Of a DNA stretch of 54,036 nucleotides, positions 1-8,110 are shown one piece after another. The stretch's first letter is position 1, and each line of letters begins with the position of its first letter. The stretch is from Acidobacteriaceae bacterium (GTDB lineage Bacteria; Acidobacteriota; Terriglobia; Terriglobales; Acidobacteriaceae), in contig DAIDGW010000247.1 in assembly GCA_027452245.1 (NCBI GenBank), forward strand, positions 1 through 54,036, read 5' to 3'. The position numbers were made by a program, and so were the translations under genes. The notes beneath the pieces were generated by a model that saw only the letters and a list, made by a program, of their open reading frames with translations, had not been told where the DNA came from and did not search any database.

Positions 1-33
1 TGGAACCGCTGGAAAATCCCTTCGGCCCAAAAG

Positions 34-70
34 TGTTACCCATGTAGCCGGTACATTCTGTTACCCATGT
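34..70. repeat. Direct repeat resembling an IS481-type element end
   Basis: The 12-mer TGTTACCCATGT occurs at 34-45 and again at 59-70, each followed by a similar CCGG-containing tail. Repeated motifs of this kind are, from memory, common at the ends of IS481-like elements in soil bacteria. A short open frame at 3-47 (ending ...FGPKVLPM) could be the last residues of a transposase lying to the left of the window. Only the repeat is directly seen; the element assignment is a guess that the flanking sequence would settle. Confidence 0.35.
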
Positions 71-93
71 CTCCGGGCTGGACATCGAAAACA

Positions 94-169
94 TGGTGGC
101 CAGGGACGGAGTTGAACCGCCGACGCCAGCCTTTTCAGGGCTGCGCTCTACCACCTGAGCTACCTGGCC
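94..169 (-). tRNA. tRNA-Phe (anticodon GAA), CCA encoded
   Basis: The minus strand folds as a full cloverleaf. Acceptor GGCCAGG pairs with CCTGGCC, followed by discriminator A and an encoded CCA (94-96). The anticodon stem CAGCC/GGCTG encloses the loop CTGAAAA, giving anticodon GAA. The T arm GGCGG-TTCAACT-CCGTC contains one G-U pair. All loops have normal sizes. It delivers phenylalanine to UUC/UUU codons. A good promoter lies about 100 bases upstream, so the primary transcript should carry a 5' leader removed by RNase P. Confidence 0.97.
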
Positions 170-272
170 ACATTTCCCGCCCACTCATCGTCTCTCTCGG
201 GCGCAAGGAACGCTTGTGGTGTGTGGGATGCCGATTGGCAAAGCCACTACAGTGAAGAGTGGAACGCACTTG

Positions 273-301
273 ATTATAGCAACCACCCCCGATTCCCTCA
301 A
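273..301 (-). promoter_or_regulatory. Promoter for tRNA-Phe
   Basis: On the minus strand TTGAGG (296-301) is separated by exactly 17 bases from a perfect TATAAT (273-278), which is preceded by TG one base further upstream (extended -10). Transcription would start near 266 and run into tRNA-Phe at 169. The gene-free stretch 170-499 otherwise holds only the leader and the hairpin at 425-467. Confidence 0.65.
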
Positions 302-424
302 TGTGTGAGGTTACTGTCCGAGGCTTCTACGGCAACAATTGCCCATGGAGAGTCGCGATCGTTTTCAGCGAAAGACAGATCTCGGAGAGAGTGGTTTGTG
401 GTCAACACCGGGGATTACGCTGCT

Positions 425-467
425 GTTCCAGCATCTGGATCAGAATATGCGATCCAGATGCTGGAAC
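425..467 (-). terminator. Perfect 17-bp hairpin downstream of the porin gene
   Basis: GTTCCAGCATCTGGATC (425-441) is the exact reverse complement of 451-467, with a 9-base loop. It lies 33 bases past the porin stop codon, so in the minus-strand mRNA it would form a very stable 3' structure. No T-tract follows on either strand, so it is not a textbook intrinsic terminator; a 3'-end stabiliser or Rho-assisted stop is possible. A 100-codon open frame at 221-523 spans it but has no family features or ribosome-binding site, and I do not call it a gene. Confidence 0.45.
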
Positions 468-499
468 TGTTGGAAGCGATTGCACTGCGTTCCAGATCG

Positions 500-2338
500 T
501 TATGGAAGATAGTAACGGAATGAACTGAAGATCATGTTGTCAATTCCGTGCGGATCCCCACCTTTCCCGGACCAGGCGTTTCGGGTTACGTAGGAATACT
601 GCATACCGAACTGGAAACGCCCTTTTGGTCCACTGTAGAAGCGATACCAGAATCCAGCCGTGCCCTCGATGATGGCGCGGGTGTCCGCGGTGCATTTAGA
701 CAATGAACCTGGAGTGAAGCCGGCGGCGCTTGTTCCGGGAACCGTTTCCGTTCCGCATCCAGTATTGTCAAAGCTGGACGCTCCGTAGCCAACGTTCGTC
801 AGATAGGCGGTGCTGTTCGGGTTCAGGTCAAACCCGGAGGTTCTAGCGGCATACTCTGCGCCAGTGTTGAGATATACATCGAGCTTGGGGTCATGCCATT
901 CCAGGGTGGTTAGACCTTGCAGGTCTTTTACGAGGTGCACCGTTCCGTCGGGACGAATCGAGATATCGGGTAGTCCTGCGGAGCCATAACGGCCGATGCC
1001 GCTCCCCCCCATCCCGTGCAGTCCGAAGTCGATATGTTTGTTATAGAACGACCAGCGCGCGTTGGCTCCTACGCCGCCGCCATTGGTGGAACTGTTGAAT
1101 GCACCGTCCGCGCTCGGCCCTGCGGCCGCGGCAGCACCTGTGGCAGTGGGAATCGGGCAGACCGCAGTTTTTGTGTAATCGCCGCAAGGGAACACGCGAT
1201 CTCGGAATCGGCTATAGACTCCGAAAACCTCGTAATGTCCGAAACCAGGCTCGAACACCGCTTTACCAACGATATCGGGCGATGGGTTGAAAGAGTAGTT
1301 AGCCTGATTGTTGTACAAGCCTCCCAGAGTTCCTACTGAACCAAGCAGATAGTTGGTTCCATTTCCGTGCGTAGTCAGTGTGGCCTGAGCGTTTTCCACC
1401 GAAGCGGCCAGCCATACCTTGTTCGCGAAATTCTTTGACACTCTGAGACCATATTGACGGGTCCAACTGAAGCCAACATGGTACTGAGCATCAATGGTCA
1501 TCGGCAGAGCTTCCGTGCGATTCTCGACGCCCTGTTTGGTCTCGGTGACCAGGCTCCACTGCTGGCCTCCTGTGAACGTAAATCCATTATTGAATGCGGC
1601 CTGCCCCCACAGTTGCCGTTGACGCAAGGTATAGCTATTGCTTTCGTTGTTGTTGGAAGTGACTCCAGATGAGAGGAAGTCAGTTTCGACGTAGCCAGTA
1701 AGCTTCGCCGATTTCAGGCGTCCTTCCGCCAGCAGGGAGATACGAGACTGGCGGCCAGACCCGAAAAACTCTGACATCGAAGCCGTTGAAGACCCTGGCA
1801 TAGGAACGCTATTAAAGGGAGAGTTCACGTCAGACCCAAGAGCGCGTGAGCGGCGTACAGATTCAGCCGCCAGAAAGCCACCAGGTGTGATCGTGATGCC
1901 TTTATAGTGCAAGGCCAGAGGACTTTCTACCGCGTCTTTCACGTTTTTCTGGGTTTCCTGGACAGCCGCCGACGAACTGCTCACGCTTTGCTTCAGGTCG
2001 GCCATATCGGACTTAATCTTTGTTACGGCCTGTTGTTGCTCAGCAGTTTGCGATTGGGCTGCATCAGCCTTACTCGCGGCGTCGCTCGCTGTACTCTGAG
2101 CATCCTTCACCGCTTGATCTTTATTCTTCAATTGCTGCTGCAAGGTCTGAATCTGCTGTTGCTGGGCAGCGATGGCAGCCTGCTGGGCGGCAACGGCATC
2201 TTTTAATGACTGAATTTCGCCCGCCGTCGCCGGCGCATCCTTCTTCTTCTTTTTCGGTTGTTGTGTAGTGCTGGTCTGTGCTGCCAGCGTAATCGTCGCA
2301 AGACAGACAACTGCACATACCTTCCACGCAGACTTCAT
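500..2338 (-). CDS. Outer-membrane porin with N-terminal coiled coil (DcaP/OprP-like)
   Basis: This 612-residue protein starts at ATG 2338, chosen because AAGGAGAG lies just upstream; the open frame extends further but without a site. It has a Sec signal peptide ending near AAQTS, a lysine-rich stretch, then a Gln/Ala-rich coiled coil (about residues 45-140). The remainder alternates aromatic-rich strands typical of a 16-stranded beta barrel and ends ...FSSFRYYLP, a C-terminal aromatic signature for outer-membrane insertion. The coiled coil followed by barrel resembles DcaP-type trimeric porins, where the coil helps trimerise and contact peptidoglycan. The substrate is unknown. A Pho-box-like repeat array upstream suggests phosphate-starvation control and therefore possibly anion uptake. 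The gene is monocistronic by layout. Confidence 0.8.
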   Translation of the reverse strand: MKSAWKVCAVVCLATITLAAQTSTTQQPKKKKKDAPATAGEIQSLKDAVAAQQAAIAAQQQQIQTLQQQLKNKDQAVKDAQSTASDAASKADAAQSQTAEQQQAVTKIKSDMADLKQSVSSSSAAVQETQKNVKDAVESPLALHYKGITITPGGFLAAESVRRSRALGSDVNSPFNSVPMPGSSTASMSEFFGSGRQSRISLLAEGRLKSAKLTGYVETDFLSSGVTSNNNESNSYTLRQRQLWGQAAFNNGFTFTGGQQWSLVTETKQGVENRTEALPMTIDAQYHVGFSWTRQYGLRVSKNFANKVWLAASVENAQATLTTHGNGTNYLLGSVGTLGGLYNNQANYSFNPSPDIVGKAVFEPGFGHYEVFGVYSRFRDRVFPCGDYTKTAVCPIPTATGAAAAAGPSADGAFNSSTNGGGVGANARWSFYNKHIDFGLHGMGGSGIGRYGSAGLPDISIRPDGTVHLVKDLQGLTTLEWHDPKLDVYLNTGAEYAARTSGFDLNPNSTAYLTNVGYGASSFDNTGCGTETVPGTSAAGFTPGSLSKCTADTRAIIEGTAGFWYRFYSGPKGRFQFGMQYSYVTRNAWSGKGGDPHGIDNMIFSSFRYYLP

Positions 2339-2431
2339 CGTCACTCTCCTTGTAGATTTAAGACAACAGCACAATTCGTATTTCGTCGGGAGGTACTCGC
2401 AGACAAGCTACTGGCGTTGTGTTACAAACGC

Positions 2432-2460
2432 GTGAACATTTAGTGAATGTCGTGTGAATC
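2432..2460 (-). promoter_or_regulatory. Candidate Pho box: three TTCAC repeats at 11-bp spacing
   Basis: Read on the minus strand, GATTCAC, CATTCAC and TGTTCAC begin at 2460, 2449 and 2438, separated by 4-base spacers (ACGA, TAAA). The 7+4 periodicity is that of PhoB/PhoP direct-repeat boxes, and GTTCACC-like units are known in actinobacterial PHO boxes. The array lies about 95-120 bases upstream of the porin start codon, oriented towards it. A weak -10 such as TAACAC lies just downstream. PhoB binding here is inferred. Confidence 0.45.
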
Positions 2461-2526
2461 GCTGGAGCGTTCACTTCAGCGGTTAAAGGTAAATGTCAGG
2501 GGCGCGGCGTAAATGTAAGGTCTGCC

Positions 2527-3054
2527 TCAGGGTGCAATTAAATTGCGAATATCACTCTCAAATACAGATCGACTGGTGGCCCCAATGTGCTTGGCAAAAA
2601 TGCGGCCTCGACGGTCGATAACGAAGGCTATCGGCAATCCGAGAACTCCGCCATAACGTTCGCCGATTTCTGCATTGCCCATCACCACGGGATAGTTCAT
2701 TCGGAACTGCTGATAAAACTTGCGTACCGGATCGATCGTGTCGTCCATCGAAATACCAATAATCTGCAAGCCTGCCGGACCGTATTTGTTCTGCAGATCG
2801 ACGAACTGGGGTGTCTCTTCACGGCAGGGATCGCACCAGGTTGCCCAAAAATCAACTAAGACCACTTTGCCCCGAAAAGAGGAGAGACGAACCGTTTGCC
2901 CCTGTAAATCTTGCAGAGCAAAGTCTGGAGCCACGCTAGCCATCTCTGGCGCGCCCATCCCTCGAATGCCGCGACCCTTAGGAGCACGTGCCAGATAAAT
3001 CGCTGCGCAGACGGTGGCAACCGCGACTACTATCAACAAGACTCTGCGAATCAA
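2527..3054 (-). CDS. Membrane-anchored TlpA/ResA-type thioredoxin
   Basis: Thiol-disulfide oxidoreductase of the TlpA/ResA family. A hydrophobic anchor (LIRRVLLIVV...) starts the protein, followed by a linker and a thioredoxin fold. The redox motif WCDPC (Cys 74 and 77 from the start used here) sits in the usual FWATWC context, and a cis-Pro region (LGLPIAFVID) follows. It should face the periplasm and reduce or transfer disulfides, for example in cytochrome c maturation. Start choice: the frame can extend to a TTG at 3108 with a 50-bp overlap, but TTG 3054 lies only 4 nt past the preceding gene's stop and directly before the anchor. It is co-transcribed with the rhodanese gene. Confidence 0.82.
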   Translation of the reverse strand: MIRRVLLIVVAVATVCAAIYLARAPKGRGIRGMGAPEMASVAPDFALQDLQGQTVRLSSFRGKVVLVDFWATWCDPCREETPQFVDLQNKYGPAGLQIIGISMDDTIDPVRKFYQQFRMNYPVVMGNAEIGERYGGVLGLPIAFVIDRRGRIFAKHIGATSRSVFESDIRNLIAP

Positions 3055-3058
3055 GGGG

Positions 3059-3523
3059 CTATTCGCCTTTCGCCACCGGATAGCCCCTATCGACCCAGTC
3101 CGCGCCAAAATTACTGGGGACGAACATGACTTTCACATTCGTAAAGCCTGCGTTCGTGACCGCATCGTAAGCTGGCTTAACGTTCGGACAGTGGTTCCAG
3201 GGGCAGCATCCGCAATAGAGCACGATGAATCTATTCTTCGGTACAGATTTGAGGCGGTTCTGCAATTGCACAACGCCAGCTTGGCTGGCAGCTGGCCCAA
3301 TGTATTCCGACCCAGGAATATGCGCCTGTTGAAAAAGGACGCGTGAGCCAACTTGAATAATCAGTGGCTTTTGACCATGAGCAGATCCAAGAATCTTGGC
3401 GACGTCTTCGACCGTGATCAGGTGGGATTGCGGTATCAAGCTAGCCTGAAACGCACCTGCCAAGGCACAAAGAAGCAACACAAAGCTTCCAGCAATTAGG
3501 GCGAATCCGAATTTGGCTTTCAT
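3059..3523 (-). CDS. Exported rhodanese-like protein with Cys-rich active loop
   Basis: A 154-residue protein with a signal peptide or anchor (residues 5-25) and a single rhodanese domain: VEDVAKIL at the start, HIPGSEYIGP in the middle, and a final GYPVAKG. The active-site loop is unusual. Instead of a CxxGxR loop it reads YCGCCPWNHCPN, with Cys 104, 106, 107 and 112. Rhodaneses carry sulfane sulfur on the loop Cys. Here the extra cysteines could bind metal or form a redox pair, which fits its neighbour, a TlpA-type thiol oxidoreductase starting 4 nt downstream. The pair probably forms a small periplasmic sulfur or thiol relay. The ATG at 3523 has no strong ribosome-binding site. Confidence 0.75.
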   Translation of the reverse strand: MKAKFGFALIAGSFVLLLCALAGAFQASLIPQSHLITVEDVAKILGSAHGQKPLIIQVGSRVLFQQAHIPGSEYIGPAASQAGVVQLQNRLKSVPKNRFIVLYCGCCPWNHCPNVKPAYDAVTNAGFTNVKVMFVPSNFGADWVDRGYPVAKGE

Positions 3524-3710
3524 AAGATTGTGGGAGCATTATGAATGTTTTGCATGCCTACTCACAAGTCCATTCGCCATGCGAGAAGCTGATCAAGTTC
3601 TTGAGCTTTCACCGGATAATCTTGGAACCAGGAGTTTCCGAAGGTACAACAGTCCGACGGTAACCTTGGTAATTTGCCGTTCTCGCCGGGATGGAGAATC
3701 ATCAGCAGGA

Positions 3711-3989
3711 ATGACACCTCCTTCTAAAACGCGCCGCTGGCCGCGCGTCGAAGTTGACTTTCCCGTGAAAGTGGTCGCGGGTAAAGGCTATTCCGCCACC
3801 ATAGTGCAGGGGCGAGGTACGGAATTGAGCGAAGGGGGAATGTTGATCTACGCTGGCCTTCTGCTGAATCCCGGAGACACTCTGGAAGTAGAGTTCGACA
3901 ACCCGGTTCACACGCGCATGTCGGCAATTGTGCGTTCCAAGAACGGGTTCTGTTTCGGACTCGAGTTTGTGGCGCCTCTTCCTGCCTAG
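3711..3989 (+). CDS. PilZ domain protein (c-di-GMP binding)
   Basis: A 92-residue single PilZ domain. The RxxxR arginine motif is seen as RRWPR at residues 8-12, then the beta-strand motif appears as ELSEGGMLIY (the family's D/NxSxxG), and it closes with GLEFV. PilZ domains bind cyclic di-GMP and pass the signal by contact with partner proteins, often in motility, polysaccharide export or adhesion. The open frame extends upstream to 3513, overlapping the start of the rhodanese gene, but homology begins only near 3711. The upstream GGAG is 14 bases away, so the exact start is uncertain. No obvious partner lies beside it. Confidence 0.75.
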   Translation: MTPPSKTRRWPRVEVDFPVKVVAGKGYSATIVQGRGTELSEGGMLIYAGLLLNPGDTLEVEFDNPVHTRMSAIVRSKNGFCFGLEFVAPLPA

Positions 3990-4008
3990 TCCAGCCGGTA
4001 GTCTCCCA

Positions 4009-5661
4009 TCAGACCTTGATTGAAGCGGGTAGCGTTGGTGCTTGTCGCGCCTTGGTCGTTTGCTCAAAGGCGTATGCAATTTTCAGGAGTGTGGGTTCGC
4101 TCCACGCCCGTCCGAAAAACGAGATTCCTATGGGCAACCCGTGAACGAACCCAGCGGTTACGTTGATGTTCGGACAGCGCGCTACAGCCGCCGCATTTGA
4201 ACTTCCGCCCGCAACGTGATCTCCATTGATAAGATCTGTCAGCCATGCCGGGCCACCGGTCGGAGCCACGATTGCGTCGAGTTGATGTTGATCCATCAGG
4301 GCATCAATGCCTTCGACGCGCGCGAGTTGTCGATTATCTTGCACCGCCTCCAGATAAACTTTGTCCGTTAGCGGGCCTTTTTCCTCAGCTTTAAGAAATA
4401 AATCCTGACCGAAAAAACGCATCTCCTCTTGGCGGTGGCGATCATTGAACTCAATCACTTCTTTCAGAGTCTTTACCGGGGCGTCAGGCCCGATCCGAGC
4501 CAGATATGAATTGAGATCCGCTTTCAGCTCATACATGAGTACGGTCATTTCAGAATGATCAAACTTCCCAAGCGTAGAGATATCAGCCGGATCTACCAAT
4601 TCAGCACCTTCTTCTGTCATTACTTCGAGGCAATGTTGCATCAGTGCATCTACGGCGTCATTGAACCCGAAATATTTGCGCGCTACACCGATGCGCGCTC
4701 CCTTGAGCCCAGCTGGATCGAGAAACCGGGTGTAGTCCGTGTAAGACTTACCTTGGCTTTCCACAGTCGCCGAATCCTCCAGATCGACACCGGTCAAGGC
4801 GCCTAGCATGATGGCGGCATCCCGCAGGGTCCGGCACATCGGGCCAGCACTGTCTTGACTGTGGGAGATTGGGATGATTCCGGCCCGGCTGATCAGGCCG
4901 ACCGTCGGCTTGATTCCTGCCACTCCGTTGGCTGAAGATGGGCAGACAATGGAGCCGTCGGTTTCTGTTCCGATCGCGCCGGCACACAGGTTGGCAGAAA
5001 CTCCCGCACCAGATCCCGAACTCGATCCGCAAGGGTTGCGGTCTAAAGCATATGGATTCTTGGTCAATCCGCCACGTCCACTCCAGCCACTGGTGGAATG
5101 GTTCGAGCGAATATTGGCCCATTCGCTCAAATTTGTTTTGCCCAGAATCACCGCGCCCGCGGCTCGCAACTTCTGTGCGACAAAGGAATCTTTCGGTGGC
5201 TTGGATCCGACCAACGCCAGCGACCCTGCCGTAGTCATCATTCTGTCGGCTGTATCGATATTGTCTTTGATCAGGGCTGGAATTCCGTGCAGCGGCCCAC
5301 GCACTTTGCCGGCCCTTCGCTCATTATCCATGGACTCCGCAATTTGCTCGGCGTCAGGGTTAATTTCGATGACACTGTTAAGTCCGGGACCAGATTTGTC
5401 CACGGTGTGAATCCGTTCTAGATACTTTTCGGTGACGGATCGAGCTGTAAACTTTCCCGATTTCATCCCTTCTTGGAGTTCGAAAATAGTAATTTCTTCC
5501 AGTTCAAAACCGGGCACGTCCGCGGAACTCTTCGATTTTGCTGGCGAGATTTCACGCGCGGCGGAGAGAGCGGGGTGCAAAGACATCGAGGCGGCAGATC
5601 CTGCAATTACGGCAGACCTGAAAAACGAGCGGCGGTTCATTTCTATTTTGTTCAGAGGCAT
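4009..5661 (-). CDS. Exported amidase-signature hydrolase
   Basis: A 550-residue member of the amidase signature family (GatA, fatty-acid amide hydrolase and peptide amidase relatives). The Ser-cisSer-Lys triad is visible: Lys in LIKDNID, and the Gly/Ser-rich stretch CGSSSGSGAG with the nucleophile in the following GTETDGSI segment. A twin-arginine signal (NRRSFFRSAVIAG, residues 9-21) predicts folded export to the periplasm, so this is not the GatCAB tRNA subunit. The start could also be the second ATG at 5640; the first has an AGG 8 bases upstream. The length matches secreted acidobacterial and bacteroidetal amidases. The substrate is unknown. It lies at the end of the sugar locus with a 120-base gap and may be independent. 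Confidence 0.85.
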   Translation of the reverse strand: MPLNKIEMNRRSFFRSAVIAGSAASMSLHPALSAAREISPAKSKSSADVPGFELEEITIFELQEGMKSGKFTARSVTEKYLERIHTVDKSGPGLNSVIEINPDAEQIAESMDNERRAGKVRGPLHGIPALIKDNIDTADRMMTTAGSLALVGSKPPKDSFVAQKLRAAGAVILGKTNLSEWANIRSNHSTSGWSGRGGLTKNPYALDRNPCGSSSGSGAGVSANLCAGAIGTETDGSIVCPSSANGVAGIKPTVGLISRAGIIPISHSQDSAGPMCRTLRDAAIMLGALTGVDLEDSATVESQGKSYTDYTRFLDPAGLKGARIGVARKYFGFNDAVDALMQHCLEVMTEEGAELVDPADISTLGKFDHSEMTVLMYELKADLNSYLARIGPDAPVKTLKEVIEFNDRHRQEEMRFFGQDLFLKAEEKGPLTDKVYLEAVQDNRQLARVEGIDALMDQHQLDAIVAPTGGPAWLTDLINGDHVAGGSSNAAAVARCPNINVTAGFVHGLPIGISFFGRAWSEPTLLKIAYAFEQTTKARQAPTLPASIKV

Positions 5662-5780
5662 AGGTACCTGGCAGCAAATGTGTGGTCGAAAACAACGATA
5701 TTACGCGAGTTGATTGAGGAGGTGAACCAGGAATTCGCGAATACGCCACGGAACGCGTAGGCCAAGCGAAAACACCTTCA

Positions 5781-7049
5781 TTACTGAACTTCCATCGCGA
5801 GAGAGGACTTTTTTGAGCTCAGCGTCGCATTCGTAATGATAGGCTTCGCCCAGAATCCCACACTCAGCACGCAACCGAAAGTCAGGTATAGGAACGAGAT
5901 GCCTGCGCGCAGGCCGAAGTGATCGGCGATGCGCCCGATGATGACGGGAACCACTGCGCCTCCCATAATGCCAGTGCTCAGGATTCCCGCGAACGAACCG
6001 TGGTGCTCAGAAACTGAATTGAGCCCAAGCGAAACCAGGATGGGCCACATCACGGAAGCAAATAGTCCGATTGTTGGAAATGCAATTACTGAAATTCTTG
6101 CCGGGCCGAACAAAGCCGCCGACAGGCAAAGCAAAGCGCCCAGCGATGTGCCGATGAGAACATAGCGGCTGTCGAATAACTTCAACAATCCCATGCCAAT
6201 GAAGCATCCCGCCGTGAGCAGCCCCCAAAACCACGAAACTGCTACTGCTCCAGTCGTATGGGGATCGTACCCGTGATAGCTCGATAGGAATTTCGAAATC
6301 CAATCCGCAGTTCCTTGCTCACACCCAACGTATGCAAAAACAGCAAGGAAGGAGGCCCATACGAGCGGTTTGCGAAAAAGCGCACCGTACATAGACCATG
6401 ACCCGGCAGATTCGTCTGCAGTGCGCTCGACCCGGGGAAACGTGCTCCAAAACAAAACTGCAATCATCAGCAGCGTGAATACCGCGAAAATCCAATACAT
6501 GGAAGCCCAGGGAAGTGCGGCGGGTGTAAGCTTCTCCAGAATCAATAGAAAAGGATTACCGCTTGCCCTTGCAGTGTTCAGGTTCAGAACCAGATAGGAA
6601 TAAATGTAAGGACTGATAAATGACGCAATGCCGAATATGAGCTGCGCGAATGCCGAATTGAACGCGAAATGTTCTTCACCGCCAGCCACACGGAGCAATG
6701 GATTAATCGCGGTTTGCAGTGTCGCCATTCCCGAGCCCATTACGAATAAAGAAATGATCGCAACCTCATAGTTGGGGTGAAACGCAAAGCTGAGCGATCC
6801 GGCAGTGCCAGCCAGAAACGCCGCAATCATCACGGGCTTTTCCGTATAACGCTCCACAAGAAATCCCGCCGGGATCGACATGACTCCATAGGCGATGAAA
6901 AAAGAGAATGGTAGCAATGCCGCAGCCGCCAGACTCACTTTGAAGCTGTTGATGATGTCCGGAACAATCGGCCCGAGAATATTAGTCAACAGCGACATCA
7001 CGAAGAACGTGAGAAACACAATACTGACCATGTAGCGGTTTCGTGGCAT
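5781..7049 (-). CDS. FucP/NagP-type sugar permease (MFS, FHS family)
   Basis: A 422-residue transporter with about 12 hydrophobic segments, related to the fucose-galactose-glucose-hexosamine:H+ symporter family. Visible traits are the N-terminal half SLLTNILGPIVPDI, the loop GFLVERYTEKP, and the central CEQGTADWISKF segment matching the family's E-x-x-x-x-x-W-I motif. It is the last gene of a run after the ROK kinase and SIS protein (14-base gap to the SIS gene), so it probably imports the monosaccharide that those two enzymes process. NagP-like N-acetylglucosamine uptake is plausible, but fucose or another hexose cannot be excluded. Confidence 0.85.
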   Translation of the reverse strand: MPRNRYMVSIVFLTFFVMSLLTNILGPIVPDIINSFKVSLAAAALLPFSFFIAYGVMSIPAGFLVERYTEKPVMIAAFLAGTAGSLSFAFHPNYEVAIISLFVMGSGMATLQTAINPLLRVAGGEEHFAFNSAFAQLIFGIASFISPYIYSYLVLNLNTARASGNPFLLILEKLTPAALPWASMYWIFAVFTLLMIAVLFWSTFPRVERTADESAGSWSMYGALFRKPLVWASFLAVFAYVGCEQGTADWISKFLSSYHGYDPHTTGAVAVSWFWGLLTAGCFIGMGLLKLFDSRYVLIGTSLGALLCLSAALFGPARISVIAFPTIGLFASVMWPILVSLGLNSVSEHHGSFAGILSTGIMGGAVVPVIIGRIADHFGLRAGISFLYLTFGCVLSVGFWAKPIITNATLSSKKSSLAMEVQ

Positions 7050-7063
7050 GCTGGCGGATGCTC

Positions 7064-8110
7064 CTACTCGGAAGATGTAACTTTAGTTGCAAATTCAAAA
7101 CGTCCTGGCTCGCGCCTCATCCGGGCAGCCAAGGCCAATGTCAGCATTTGTACAGGCAGGATTTCCATGATCGGCCGCGTGCTGGGATGAGTAGACTCCA
7201 GTGTGCATGGCGAGAATCGCGCATCTTCCTCAACCAATTCTCCCCGTCCGCCGCGATCGTAAATATCCCGTAGGAGTCGCCGATTCAGATCTCGGGTTGG
7301 CTCGTCACCGGCAAATACAAGTACAAACGTCTCATCGCTTATCATCTCAAACGGTCCGTGCCGAAAGGACGCGCTGCTCATACCTTCGGCAGGGAAGTGA
7401 GCGGATTCTTTGATGATAAGAGCTCCGGTACATACTGCGGCCAATGAACTACCCCGCCCAACCAGGAACAAATTACGAATTCCATCCAGCGTCTGCGCAA
7501 AGGTTGCCGTGTAGCTTTTCCAGTGTTGCAGGTAGGCGTGCACGCGGTCAGAGATCTGATTGAATTGGTCAAGGCTTCGCTCGATGTCCGCATGGCAAAT
7601 GACCTCTGTTAGCCATTGAAGTGCCAGCAACGCACTCACGTATGTCTTGCACGAAACGGAAAATTCCTGGCCAGCTTCGGTAACAATCGCTGCGCTCGCA
7701 TCAGTTGCCAGAGGACTATTCGCGGTGTTGGTTACGGCGATGATCTCTGACCGTCGTTGATTCAAATCCACCAGTCGCAGCATCTCTGCGCTCTGGCCTG
7801 ATTGGGAAACCGCAATAATCAGCGTCCTCGGATCGAATAATCGCTGGTGGTAATGGATCAACTCCGATGTTTCCACCATGATTGATGCATATCCCTGCTG
7901 GATCAGTTGAATCTGCGTGGGATGCAGGGCGTGGAAAGACGATCCCATGCCTGTGAGAACAACTTTGCAAAAGCTGCCGTCTCGCAGCTTCCGAATAATT
8001 GACTCGAGCTCGTCGCTACACTTCAGGTTTTCGAATGTGGCCTGCAAAGCTCGCGGCTGGTCGAGGATGTCCCTCAAGTAGGGCCCGTCAACAACCGAGA
8101 GATCAAGCAT
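7064..8110 (-). CDS. SIS-domain sugar-phosphate isomerase/deaminase (GlmS-C/AgaS-like)
   Basis: A 348-residue protein with two SIS domains like the isomerase half of GlmS. The first shows LTGMGSSFHAL and SQSGQSAEM; the second shows LVGRGSSLA and SFRHGPFEMI, the substrate-loop motif of GlmS/AgaS. There is no glutaminase domain, so it should act as an amino-sugar-phosphate deaminase or isomerase rather than a synthase. ATG 8110 is chosen because GGAGGT lies 7 bases upstream; the start overlaps the ROK kinase stop by 8 nt, indicating translational coupling. Together with kinase and permease it suggests catabolism of an amino sugar such as GlcNAc. Exact chemistry is unproven. Confidence 0.85.
   Translation of the reverse strand: MLDLSVVDGPYLRDILDQPRALQATFENLKCSDELESIIRKLRDGSFCKVVLTGMGSSFHALHPTQIQLIQQGYASIMVETSELIHYHQRLFDPRTLIIAVSQSGQSAEMLRLVDLNQRRSEIIAVTNTANSPLATDASAAIVTEAGQEFSVSCKTYVSALLALQWLTEVICHADIERSLDQFNQISDRVHAYLQHWKSYTATFAQTLDGIRNLFLVGRGSSLAAVCTGALIIKESAHFPAEGMSSASFRHGPFEMISDETFVLVFAGDEPTRDLNRRLLRDIYDRGGRGELVEEDARFSPCTLESTHPSTRPIMEILPVQMLTLALAARMRREPGRFEFATKVTSSE

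Noticed and set aside
221-523. 100-codon open frame downstream of tRNA-Phe
   Set aside because: No ribosome-binding site, no recognisable motif, contains the 17-bp palindrome and overlaps the 3' end of the porin gene.
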